11,253 bases of DNA from Candidatus Aenigmatarchaeota archaeon (GTDB lineage: Archaea; Aenigmatarchaeota; Aenigmatarchaeia; CG10238-14; SCSR01). The stretch lies in NCBI GenBank assembly GCA_030616125.1, contig JAUWXZ010000013.1:1-11253 (forward strand). The letters are read 5' to 3'. Under the pieces are notes generated by a model. It did not search any database. It saw only the letters and a program-made list of their open reading frames with translations, and was not told where the DNA came from. Below are positions 6,458 through 11,253 of this stretch, piece after piece. The stretch's first letter is position 1. Each line of letters begins with the position of its first letter. The position numbers and the translations under genes are program-made.

Positions 6458-6593
6458 ATTTTGCACCAAACTTTTTCTTTAACTTAGATTCTATTCGCTT
6501 TAAAATTTCACCTTTAGTTTCAATTAAAGAATGTATAGCAGTTGTAAGTAACTCCTGATAATGCCAAGCACCCCATATTCCACTACAACTCAT
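6450..6593 (-). CDS. 47-aa small ORF between uL23 and uL2, unknown
   Basis: The ORF starts at ATG 6591-6593, overlapping the uL23 TGA as ATGA, and ends at TAA 6450-6452, overlapping the uL2 start as ATGGGTAA. Such coupled overlap at both ends is the pattern of the real genes in this operon. GGGGAT precedes the ATG as a ribosome site. The product starts MSCSGIWGAWHYQELLTTAI and continues as a probable amphipathic helix ending in the basic KRIESKLKKKFGAKYG. It has one Cys, two Trp and a net positive charge, as expected for an RNA- or ribosome-associated peptide. I recognise no family; standard archaeal operons have no gene between uL23 and uL2. Confidence 0.7.
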   Translation of the reverse strand: MSCSGIWGAWHYQELLTTAIHSLIETKGEILKRIESKLKKKFGAKYG

Positions 6594-6850
6594 ACTATCC
6601 CCAACTTTACAGCAACATCTCCAGCTTTAAACTCAGGTTTTAACTTAATAAATGCTTTCTTTTCACCTTTTAAAGTTATTTCAGTATTTACATTGTCTAC
6701 TTTTACTTCAAAAACCTTTTCAAACGCTTCTTTTATTTGTTTTTTATTTGCTTTTCTAGCCACAACAAAAACTATTTTATTTTCTTTTTCTATTACTGCA
6801 ACAGATTTTTCTGTCATATAAGGATAACGTAAAATTTTAAAAGGATCCAT
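6590..6850 (-). CDS. rpl23: large ribosomal subunit protein uL23
   Basis: An 86-aa protein at the peptide exit site, the docking place of signal recognition particle and chaperones. Motifs are the N-terminal ILRYPYMTEKSVAVIEKENK (residues 5-24), FVVARKANKKQIKEAFEKVF (27-46) and VDNVNTEIT after it; length is typical of archaeal uL23. I chose ATG 6848-6850 because GGTGA stands 5 nt before it and it follows the uL4 stop by one base. A GTG three codons upstream (6857-6859) would give an 89-aa form. Confidence 0.96.
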   Translation of the reverse strand: MDPFKILRYPYMTEKSVAVIEKENKIVFVVARKANKKQIKEAFEKVFEVKVDNVNTEITLKGEKKAFIKLKPEFKAGDVAVKLGIV

Positions 6851-6851
6851 C

Positions 6852-7652
6852 CTATTCACCCAATTTTTCTAGAGCTGATTTGGTAAAAATAACCAACCTT
6901 CCTGGCGCCCCTCCAGGAGATAAAATCTCTGCAGAGAGATTTTCAACTCTACAGCAATTAGCTCCAGACATATTTTTTATAGCTTTAGCAATGCCCCCAT
7001 CTTTTGTAATAATAAAAAGTGGGCCTTTCTTTTTTCGATATTTAAACCCTCGTCTTTTTCCTTTTCCGGCTCTGATTTTTTTCTTTTTGATTCTTTCTAG
7101 TTCTTTCTCCAAACCAATTTTTTTAAAAAATTTTACAACTTCTTTTGTTTTTTTTAATCCTTGGATTTTGTCTTCAACTATGATGGGTAATTCTTTTATA
7201 TTTTTTACTTTATGCCCTCTTCTCAAAACCAATTCTTTTTTTGCAGTAGCAGCTATTGCTGACCTTGTGGCTTTCCTTCTTTCTTTTTGGTTAATTTTTT
7301 GAACCCAAATTTTTTCTACCTTAGGAGGATGGGCTACTCTTCCTTTTCTTACCTGAGGAGCAAACCTTGCCTGAAATAATAAATGAGGAGTAGTTCTCCC
7401 ATGCAATCTCGGCATCCTCGCCATTTCTCTATTCATCATAACTACGTCTGGTCTGAGTCTTCTTCTACCATGATAATGAGCTGAAGTTCTTTTTCCTGCT
7501 AAAACATTGACACCATAAGCTTGCCTTTTTTTACTCTGGGTTGCTAGGACTGCACGAAGAATCAAATCTTCTCTTACTGGTTCTTTAAAAACTTCAGGTA
7601 AATCAATTTTTCCTATCGGTTTCCCTTCTAAATCAAAAATATCAACTTTCAT
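6852..7652 (-). CDS. rpl4: large ribosomal subunit protein uL4
   Basis: A 266-aa protein whose loop lines the nascent-peptide tunnel. The archaeal long form is evident from VREDLILRAVLATQSKKRQA (residues 26-45), the tunnel-loop segment GKRTSAHYHGRRRLRPD (53-69), PRLHGRTTPHL (81-91), and the C-terminal half with KGPLFIITKDGGIAKAIKNM and LSPGGAPGRLVIFTKSALEK. ATG overlaps the uL3 stop as ATGA; GTGAT lies just upstream as ribosome site. Confidence 0.97.
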   Translation of the reverse strand: MKVDIFDLEGKPIGKIDLPEVFKEPVREDLILRAVLATQSKKRQAYGVNVLAGKRTSAHYHGRRRLRPDVVMMNREMARMPRLHGRTTPHLLFQARFAPQVRKGRVAHPPKVEKIWVQKINQKERRKATRSAIAATAKKELVLRRGHKVKNIKELPIIVEDKIQGLKKTKEVVKFFKKIGLEKELERIKKKKIRAGKGKRRGFKYRKKKGPLFIITKDGGIAKAIKNMSGANCCRVENLSAEILSPGGAPGRLVIFTKSALEKLGE

Positions 7653-8623
7653 TTAATCACTTCTTTTATTTCTGGGATTAATAATTTTATTTTTGATCTT
7701 ATAGCTAGCCTCAATAAAATCAACCTTTTCTTTGATCCAGGAATTGAACCTTCGATTAGTAAATAGTTACTTTTAATAATTCCGTACCTTTTGAAACCTG
7801 CCTTGGGAGTAATTTCTTCTCCTTTCTCACCAATTTGTAAAATTCTTTTGTTGAATTCTGTACGCCTTCCAAATCCTAACTGACCAGCCATAGGCAAAGT
7901 CCATCTAACTTTTCCAGGTCTCTGTTGACCTAAAGATCCCACGTGCCTTCTTTTTTGTTTTGCATGTCTTGTCTGAATTTTTACTCCAAACCTTTTTACT
8001 GGACCGGCTGTACCTTTTCCTTTAGTTACAGCAATAACATCAATCAGTTCTCCCTCTCTTGCAAAATCTTTGGGAGAAATTTCTTTTCCTAGTAATTTTT
8101 TGGCAAATTCAAATTTTTCTTTTGGGTCTTTTCCTCCTATTTCTATTTCAAAAACTTCTGGATTTTTCTTTCCAATTCCAGAAAGTCTTGGTTGAGTGGA
8201 AACTATCATCCTAAGCTTGGAAACTTGGTTTAAGTTACTTTCAATCTCAGCAAGTTTTTCTTCTGTTTTTAATTTTCCAAGATTTATTTTCCTTTTTAAA
8301 TCTTTAGGTAATTCTTTTATCCAGGCTTCATTTAGAACCTTCGGCCCTTTCGTTGTTTCCTGATAAGCTCTTAGCCCTAAAACCTTTAAAGGTGGACAAT
8401 CCAGTACAGTAGTGGAAACTGCAATTTCTTGTCCAAAAGTTGGAGAACCTTTTCTTGTATCTGTTAAAATTGCTTGGGTCATCCCTGCTTTGTAGGCAGC
8501 AAATCCAAGAATCTTTGGTTTTTCTGTTTCTGGGTATCTAGTTATGGCTGGGTAAATTCTTTTAGCTCTCTTTCTTGGCCAGAAGGCTAGGCTACCCGAT
8601 CTTGGTTTTTTAACTTTTGGCAT
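7649..8623 (-). CDS. rpl3: large ribosomal subunit protein uL3
   Basis: A 324-aa protein and the first gene of the operon. It folds into a barrel with a long arm near the peptidyl-transferase centre. The archaeal/eukaryotic type is shown by SLAFWPRKRAKRIYPAI (about 11-27), GFAAYKAGMTQAIL (about 40-53), the GKGTAGPVKRFGVKIQTRHA region and KRRHVGSLGQQRPGKVRWTL, then MAGQLGFGRRTEFNKRILQI. I chose ATG 8621-8623 because GGTGA is 5 nt before it; a GTG three codons upstream is also in frame. The long leader to the divergent promoter (about 50 nt) allows regulation, but none is proven. Confidence 0.97.
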   Translation of the reverse strand: MPKVKKPRSGSLAFWPRKRAKRIYPAITRYPETEKPKILGFAAYKAGMTQAILTDTRKGSPTFGQEIAVSTTVLDCPPLKVLGLRAYQETTKGPKVLNEAWIKELPKDLKRKINLGKLKTEEKLAEIESNLNQVSKLRMIVSTQPRLSGIGKKNPEVFEIEIGGKDPKEKFEFAKKLLGKEISPKDFAREGELIDVIAVTKGKGTAGPVKRFGVKIQTRHAKQKRRHVGSLGQQRPGKVRWTLPMAGQLGFGRRTEFNKRILQIGEKGEEITPKAGFKRYGIIKSNYLLIEGSIPGSKKRLILLRLAIRSKIKLLIPEIKEVIK

Positions 8624-8740
8624 CTGATTCACCTAATTCAATTATTATTTTACTCTAAAATTAACACTACAAATATTCATAGCTATTCATCGGCTTTAAA
8701 TAAATTTAAACTTAAATGTTCTTCTTTTAAAATTAACAAT
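8624..8740. promoter_or_regulatory. divergent promoter region uL3 / HIT hydrolase
   Basis: A 117-nt region between uL3 (minus) and the HIT gene (plus). TTTAAATA at 8695-8702 is an exact archaeal TATA consensus for the plus strand; with the next bases it forms TTTAAATAAATTTAAA, readable as TATA on either strand (TTTATTTAAA on minus). The plus transcript would start near 8725, about 15 nt before the HIT ATG, which has no clear ribosome site. The minus transcript would start near 8674, giving uL3 a leader of about 50 nt with a GGTGA site. Confidence 0.65.
8674..8690. repeat. direct repeat TATTCAT, 10-bp period
   Basis: TATTCAT occurs at 8674-8680 and 8684-8690, separated by AGC, so the copies are exactly one helical turn apart. 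They lie between the shared TATA region and the expected uL3 start point. This arrangement is common for a regulator binding one face of DNA, but a chance repeat in AT-rich DNA is possible. Confidence 0.4.
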
Positions 8741-9262
8741 ATGGGAGAAAGACCCTGTATTTTTTGCCAAATAATAAACAAACAAATACCTGCAAAAATC
8801 GTTTATGAAGACGAATTAGTAATAGCATTTCTTGATATAAACCCCCTGGCTTTAGGTCACACGCTAATTATTCCAAAAAAACATGTTGAAAATATTTTTG
8901 ATATTGAGGAAAATGATCTTCAGCATATTCTTGTTGTAGCTAAAAAAATAAGTTTAAAAATCAAAGAAAAACTTCAAGCCGACGGAGTAAACATTTTTCA
9001 AGCCAGCGGAAAAACTGCTGAGCAATCAATTCCTCATTTCCATTTACACGTTATTCCTAGGAGAAAAGATGATGGAATTAATTGGAACCAATGGTGGCTG
9101 ACAAAAATTAAAAAAACAAATGATAAGGAGTTGGATGAAATTGTAAAATTGATTAAAATTGAAACTGAGAAAAAACCTGAAGAAGAAATAAAAGAAGAAA
9201 AACCAAGAGAAAGAACTGAAGAAGAAACTTACTGGATTAGGAGAGAACTAGAATTGGGATAA
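8741..9262 (+). CDS. HIT-family nucleotide hydrolase (Hint-like) with charged C-terminal tail
   Basis: A 173-aa protein of the histidine-triad superfamily, which hydrolyses nucleoside phosphoramidates or dinucleotides. The core (about 1-110) begins with CIFCQIINKQIPAKIVYED. C6, C9, H48 and H99 are positioned as in zinc-binding HIT proteins. The triad HFHLHV gives H99, H101 and H103 in PHFHLHVIPRR. It has DINPLALGHTLIIPKKHVEN (32-51). A charged tail of about 60 residues (EKKPEEEIKEEKPRERTEEE) follows and is likely disordered or helical; common HIT proteins end near 110-140 aa. It is divergent to uL3, which does not by itself show a functional link. Confidence 0.93.
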   Translation: MGERPCIFCQIINKQIPAKIVYEDELVIAFLDINPLALGHTLIIPKKHVENIFDIEENDLQHILVVAKKISLKIKEKLQADGVNIFQASGKTAEQSIPHFHLHVIPRRKDDGINWNQWWLTKIKKTNDKELDEIVKLIKIETEKKPEEEIKEEKPRERTEEETYWIRRELELG

Positions 9263-9305
9263 ATTTATACTTATAGACTGAATTAAATTAAGGAGATGAT
9301 TAATA

Positions 9306-9461
9306 ATGGGTAAGAAAAAAGCTTTTGGTGGATATGGTATTTCTTTCAAAGGTAGAAAAGAAAGTTTAGAGAAAGTTTTTGGTGGAGGAAAACTTTCGCC
9401 TGCAGAAATGACAAAAAAATTGTGGAAATTCATCAAAGCAAAAAATATCGCAAAGAAATAG
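9306..9461 (+). CDS. 51-aa basic protein, possibly SWIB-like
   Basis: A 51-codon gene with a near-perfect ribosome site, AGGAGATGAT (9291-9300), 5 nt before ATG. The product starts MGKKKAFGGYGISFKGRKES and has LSPAEMTKKLWKFIKAKNI (residues 30-48) at its end. The last part resembles the KKLWxYIKxxNL start of the SWIB/MDM2 fold, found in small chromatin-linked proteins, but this is only partial and weak. It is strongly basic, with many Lys and Gly. It follows HIT by 43 nt on the same strand, with a possible TATA box TTTATACT at 9264-9271. Three in-frame stops end it, since the hexamer GAAATA repeats three times across the stop. Confidence 0.8.
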   Translation: MGKKKAFGGYGISFKGRKESLEKVFGGGKLSPAEMTKKLWKFIKAKNIAKK

Positions 9462-9472
9462 AAATAGAAATA
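9455..9472 (+). repeat. tandem hexamer (GAAATA)x3 over a stop codon
   Basis: Three perfect GAAATA copies cover the end of the 51-codon gene and give the in-frame stops TAG, TAG and TAA. It may be slippage-generated; no function is evident. Confidence 0.6.
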
Positions 9473-9495
9473 ATCAGAAAAAGAATTGAATATGG

Positions 9496-9501
9496 TTTTT
9501 T
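9496..9501 (+). terminator. T-run after the 51-aa gene
   Basis: TTTTTT lies about 35 nt after the stop of the 51-aa gene and before the tRNA promoter, a likely U-run stop for the HIT/51-aa transcript. No hairpin is evident. Confidence 0.35.
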
Positions 9502-9523
9502 ACTAGGTTAACTTCTTTTAAAA

Positions 9524-9533
9524 TATTTAAATT
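9524..9533 (+). promoter_or_regulatory. TATA box of tRNA-Gly
   Basis: TATTTAAATT is centred about 28 nt before the first tRNA base, the spacing expected of an archaeal TATA box for transcription starting at or near the tRNA 5' end. Confidence 0.65.
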
Positions 9534-9571
9534 ATTATTAGAATTAGTTATTTCATGCGCCGATGGTCCAG

Positions 9572-9590
9572 TCTACTTAAATGGCTGAAG
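9572..9590 (+). other. candidate second tRNA intron in the D-loop (ends uncertain)
   Basis: The D-loop between C13 and the GAC strand is 25 nt instead of the usual 7-12. Removing TACTTAAATGGCTGAA (9574-9589, 16 nt) would leave A14-G15-T-C-G18-G19-T-C-A21, a canonical loop. A short helix CAGT (9569-9572) with GCTG (9584-9587) could give a bulge-helix-bulge-like structure; the matching cut sites (after 9574 and after 9589) would make the intron 15 nt. Boundaries may thus shift by one or more bases. Without RNA data this could also be an unspliced loop expansion. Confidence 0.5.
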
Positions 9591-9610
9591 GTCAAGACGC
9601 GAGCCTTCCA

Positions 9611-9626
9611 AGAATAGTCCAAAGAT
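9611..9626 (+). other. tRNA-Gly anticodon-loop intron, 16 nt, after position 37
   Basis: AGAATAGTCCAAAGAT interrupts the loop between A37 (9610) and A38 (9627), the canonical archaeal intron site. CTT (9605-9607) can pair with AAG (9622-9624), leaving a 3-nt bulge ATA before the anticodon stem and CAA on the 5' side. Cuts two bases into each bulge give exactly the 37/38 junction. The fourth pair of the central helix is a C-A mismatch, so the motif is relaxed and the intron helix is weak. Confidence 0.82.
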
Positions 9627-9677
9627 AGCTTGCAACGCGGGTTCGAATCCCGCTCGGCGCACTTAAGATAGGACAAG

Positions 9678-9682
9678 AAAAA
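9678..9682 (-). terminator. T-run beyond the deacetylase operon (possible)
   Basis: On the minus strand CGTTTTTC lies about 46 nt after the stop of the 115-aa gene, following a GC-rich stretch (9683-9708). It could stop the deacetylase transcript before it runs into the convergent tRNA. No clear hairpin is visible. Confidence 0.25.
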
Positions 9683-9728
9683 CGGGGAAATCCTTTGGGG
9701 CACAGACGAAATAATTGAAGATTTTAAG

Positions 9729-10076
9729 TTAATGTTTAGGTACTATATAGTAAGCTGCTTTTGGTAAGATGTCTTCCAATCTTACAAACTTTCTTTTTAT
9801 CTCAATATCTTTATCTTGAGCAAGCTTGTCTGAAACCTGAACAGCAGTACTTGCATATGGACCAAGACCTGTTAGAAAAATATGCTTCACATTATTTTCC
9901 TTAATTTCATATTTTACACGTTGCACATAAGGTTCTATGCCATATTTTTGTATAACCTCTTTCTTTCCAACAGGCACAAACTTTATGTTTTCTTTCTTCT
10001 CTAAAGCAGACTTAAGTCCCAGCTCAGAGTACCAAATTAATATTTCATTCAATTCAAGTTCGTCCAAGTCTTCCAT
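9729..10076 (-). CDS. 115-aa protein of unknown function in the deacetylase operon
   Basis: I do not recognise this protein. From ATG 10074-10076 it starts MEDLDELELNEILIWYSELG, an acidic helical N-terminus. The middle has VKHIFLTGLGPYASTAVQVS, which looks like a buried strand, a G-x-G-P loop and a helix, as in nucleotide- or phosphate-binding alpha/beta folds. The C-terminus is KFVRLEDILPKAAYYIVPKH. A TTG three codons upstream (10083-10085) would give 118 aa; neither has a strong ribosome site. It starts 16 nt after the stop of the HDAC-like gene on the same strand, so the two are likely co-transcribed and perhaps work together. The lack of membrane segments suggests the cytoplasm. Confidence 0.8.
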   Translation of the reverse strand: MEDLDELELNEILIWYSELGLKSALEKKENIKFVPVGKKEVIQKYGIEPYVQRVKYEIKENNVKHIFLTGLGPYASTAVQVSDKLAQDKDIEIKRKFVRLEDILPKAAYYIVPKH

Positions 10077-10092
10077 TTTCTTCAAATTATAT

Positions 10093-10959
10093 TTATTCTA
10101 AGCCTTTTAAAAACTGATAAACACATTCTGGAAAATATTTTCCATACCCACCCTCTAATACAATAAAAGTTGGTTTTTTCAAGTCTTTTATCATTTTTCC
10201 AATTTTCTGATAAGTTTGTTTTTCTAAATTAAGTCCTGCTAAAGGATCTTCTTTATAGGCATCAAAACCAGCAGATACCCCAATTAAGTCTGGGTTAAAT
10301 TTTTTAACTTTTTCCAATGCTTTAACGAGAATCTTAAGATATTGTTCTTCTGTTGTTTCGGAACTTAATGGATAATTCAAACAATTTTCCTCTGATTTTT
10401 CACCAGTTCCCGGATAAAATGGAAATCTATGCAAAGAAATATACAAAACCCTTGGATTTCCTAAGAAAATTTCTTGGGACCCATTCCCCTGGTGGCAGTC
10501 AATATCTAGAATTAAAACTTTCTTCACACCCATTTTTTCTTGTGCAAATTTAGTTGCTATTGCGATGTTGTTGAAATAACAAAAACCTAAAGATGAAGTT
10601 CCTAAGGCTTTACCATCAATTCCTGCATGATGCCCAGGAGGTCTCATCAAAGAAAATGAATTTTCACCTTTTAATGTTGTTTTCATCGCCTCAATAGCAG
10701 AACCAGCAGCTAACCTCGCCAAATCAAAGATTCCTGGATAGGCTGGAGTATCAGAATCCCAAAATTCCTCGCTTTTAATTTTTTCCACATGTTCTTTGCT
10801 ATGTGCTAATAGTAAATTTTCTTCAGAACAGGGTTTCGGTTCAATGAACTCAAACCCTTTTTCTTTTAAGAATTTGGCTGTAGAAAAAACTCTTTCTGGA
10901 GATTCCGGATGCTCAGAACTTCCGTATATCAAACATTTGCTTGAATAAAAAATTTTCAC
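10093..10959 (-). CDS. histone deacetylase-like (AcuC/HDAC family) Zn-dependent deacetylase
   Basis: A 288-aa enzyme of the arginase-deacetylase fold, which removes acetyl groups from lysines or polyamines. Motifs in order are HPESPERV (residues 17-24), RPPGHHAG (106-113) with the catalytic His pair H110-H111, GFCYFNNIAIA (125-135), LDIDCHQGNG (151-160) with zinc ligands D154 and H156, GFDAYKEDPLAG (231-242) with the third ligand D233, and EGGY (269-272) with catalytic Tyr. All expected catalytic residues are present; only the second His after H156 is Gln. I chose GTG 10957-10959 because GGTAAGA stands just before it; TTG 10966-10968 would add three residues. Substrate is unknown; chromatin proteins such as Alba are possible in archaea. 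Confidence 0.93.
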   Translation of the reverse strand: MKIFYSSKCLIYGSSEHPESPERVFSTAKFLKEKGFEFIEPKPCSEENLLLAHSKEHVEKIKSEEFWDSDTPAYPGIFDLARLAAGSAIEAMKTTLKGENSFSLMRPPGHHAGIDGKALGTSSLGFCYFNNIAIATKFAQEKMGVKKVLILDIDCHQGNGSQEIFLGNPRVLYISLHRFPFYPGTGEKSEENCLNYPLSSETTEEQYLKILVKALEKVKKFNPDLIGVSAGFDAYKEDPLAGLNLEKQTYQKIGKMIKDLKKPTFIVLEGGYGKYFPECVYQFLKGLE

Positions 10960-11019
10960 TCTTACCAACTACTTTTAAACTTTTTAAAGCCTTTAAATTA
11001 AATTAGCTTAGTGAGAAAT
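10960..11019. promoter_or_regulatory. divergent promoter region HDAC / uS8
   Basis: This 60-nt region holds TTTAAA elements at about 10975-10979, 10984-10988 and 10992-10997. On the plus strand TTTTTAAAGCC (about 10980-10991) would start transcription roughly 9 nt before uS8, whose GTGAG site (11011-11015) lies 4 nt before ATG. On the minus strand TTTAATTTAAAGG could serve the deacetylase. Which box is used cannot be told. Confidence 0.5.
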
Positions 11020-11253
11020 ATGCTTCAAGATACTTTAGCAGATGCTTTGTCTACGATCAAAAATGGAGAAAGGATAGGAAAAAAAGAATGTGTTATCAGA
11101 GCTTCTAAGCTGATAAAAAGTATTCTGAAAATTATGCAAGATTCTGCTTACATTGATGCTTTTGAATTTATCAATGATGGCAAGTCTGGAAAATTTAAAA
11201 TAGAGTTAAAAAGTAAAGTGATTGATTGCAATGTAATTAAACCAAGATTTTCT
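11020..11253 (+). CDS. rps8: small ribosomal subunit protein uS8 (5' part)
   Basis: The first 78 residues of uS8, open to the window edge; the full archaeal protein is about 130 aa. uS8 binds helix 21 of 16S rRNA in the central domain and can autoregulate its operon. Family signs are LQDTLADALSTIKNGERIGK (residues 2-21), VIRASKLIKSILKIMQDSAY, FEFINDGKSGKFKIEL and the VIKPRFS stretch at the end. ATG has GTGAG 4 nt upstream. It normally follows uS14; here it lies on the other strand, about 10 kb away, next to the deacetylase gene. Confidence 0.95.
   Translation, partial: MLQDTLADALSTIKNGERIGKKECVIRASKLIKSILKIMQDSAYIDAFEFINDGKSGKFKIELKSKVIDCNVIKPRFS

Larger units (their letters stand above)
9557..9661 (+). 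tRNA. trnG: tRNA-Gly(UCC), intron-containing
   Basis: Acceptor stem GCGCCGA (9557-9563) pairs with TCGGCGC (9654-9660), then A73 at 9661; CCA is not encoded. T8 and G9 follow, and the D-stem is G10-T11-C12 (9566-9568) with G-A-C (9596-9598). The anticodon stem CGAGC (9600-9604) pairs with GCTTG (9628-9632) through one G-U pair, but only after an intron is removed from the loop. The loop reads C T TCC A | A with anticodon at 9607-9609. T-arm is GCGGG-TTCGAAT-CCCGC (9637-9653). GCGCCG plus GGTCCAGT and A73 match archaeal tRNA-Gly. The D-loop region 9570-9594 is 25 nt, far longer than normal. Removing both extra pieces leaves about 73-74 nt, the normal size. Confidence 0.92.

Noticed and set aside
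8667..8690. ATG-started 7-codon upstream ORF in the uL3 leader
   Set aside because: Its start would lie at or before the expected transcription start, it has no ribosome site, and short ORFs are common in AT-rich leaders.
8741..9262. HIT gene as a regulator of the ribosomal operon because it is divergent to uL3
   Set aside because: HIT proteins are hydrolases without DNA-binding features; adjacency alone does not support it.
9420..9511. GTG-started overlapping ORF ending RKRIEYGFLLG after the 51-aa gene
   Set aside because: It overlaps a well-supported gene, has a low-complexity repeat and no ribosome site.
9557..9661. tRNA-Ser or tRNA-Leu with long variable arm
   Set aside because: The TGGCTGAAGGTCAAG segment looks like a class II D-arm, but the acceptor stem, anticodon TCC and GGTCCAGT match tRNA-Gly, and D-stem pairing is better with GTC/GAC.
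1..11253. CRISPR array, insertion sequence or toxin-antitoxin system
   Set aside because: No regularly spaced repeats, transposase-like proteins, terminal inverted repeats or recognisable toxin-antitoxin pair are present.

Overview
The window is a compact, AT-rich stretch (about one third G+C by eye) of an archaeal genome. The archaeal signs are the uL3-uL4-uL23-uL2-uS19-uL22-uS3-uL29-aIF1-Rpp29-uS17-uL14-uL24-eS4-uL5-uS14 gene order, eS4, the RNase P protein Rpp29 and aIF1 inside that order, TTTAAATA-type TATA boxes, and a tRNA that is readable only if an anticodon-loop intron is removed. The short proteins, a shrunken uL22, overlapping genes and the split ribosomal operon suggest a reduced DPANN-type lineage. 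That placement is inference, not proof.

Layout. Positions 1-769 (minus strand) hold the start of a membrane or secreted protein, a divergent CarS-like membrane protein and a small two-helix membrane protein. Positions 832-8623 (minus strand) are the ribosomal operon, read from uL3 on the right to uS14 on the left, with mostly overlapping or abutting genes. Two tightly packed small ORFs lie inside it: 47 codons between uL23 and uL2 (6450-6593) and 48 codons between uL5 and uS14 (970-1116). I recognise neither. uS14 itself (45 aa, zinc-binding) is at 832-969.

A short divergent promoter region (8624-8740) separates uL3 from a plus-strand HIT-family hydrolase. This is followed by a 51-aa basic protein with a near-perfect Shine-Dalgarno site, then a tRNA-Gly(UCC). 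The tRNA has a 16-nt intron after position 37 and about 15-16 extra nucleotides in its D-loop, best explained as a second, non-canonical intron. On the minus strand follow an unknown 115-aa protein and, upstream of it, a class I/II-type histone deacetylase-like (AcuC/HDAC) enzyme. The right edge holds the 5' part of uS8 on the plus strand.

How it fits together. Most of the window makes ribosomes and the translation machinery (r-proteins, aIF1, RNase P subunit, tRNA-Gly). uS8, normally right after uS14, is instead about 10 kb away on the opposite strand. A single inversion of the uS14-to-HDAC block would restore the usual order. The most unusual points are the doubly interrupted tRNA-Gly, the two small ORFs inside the r-protein operon and the inverted operon break.
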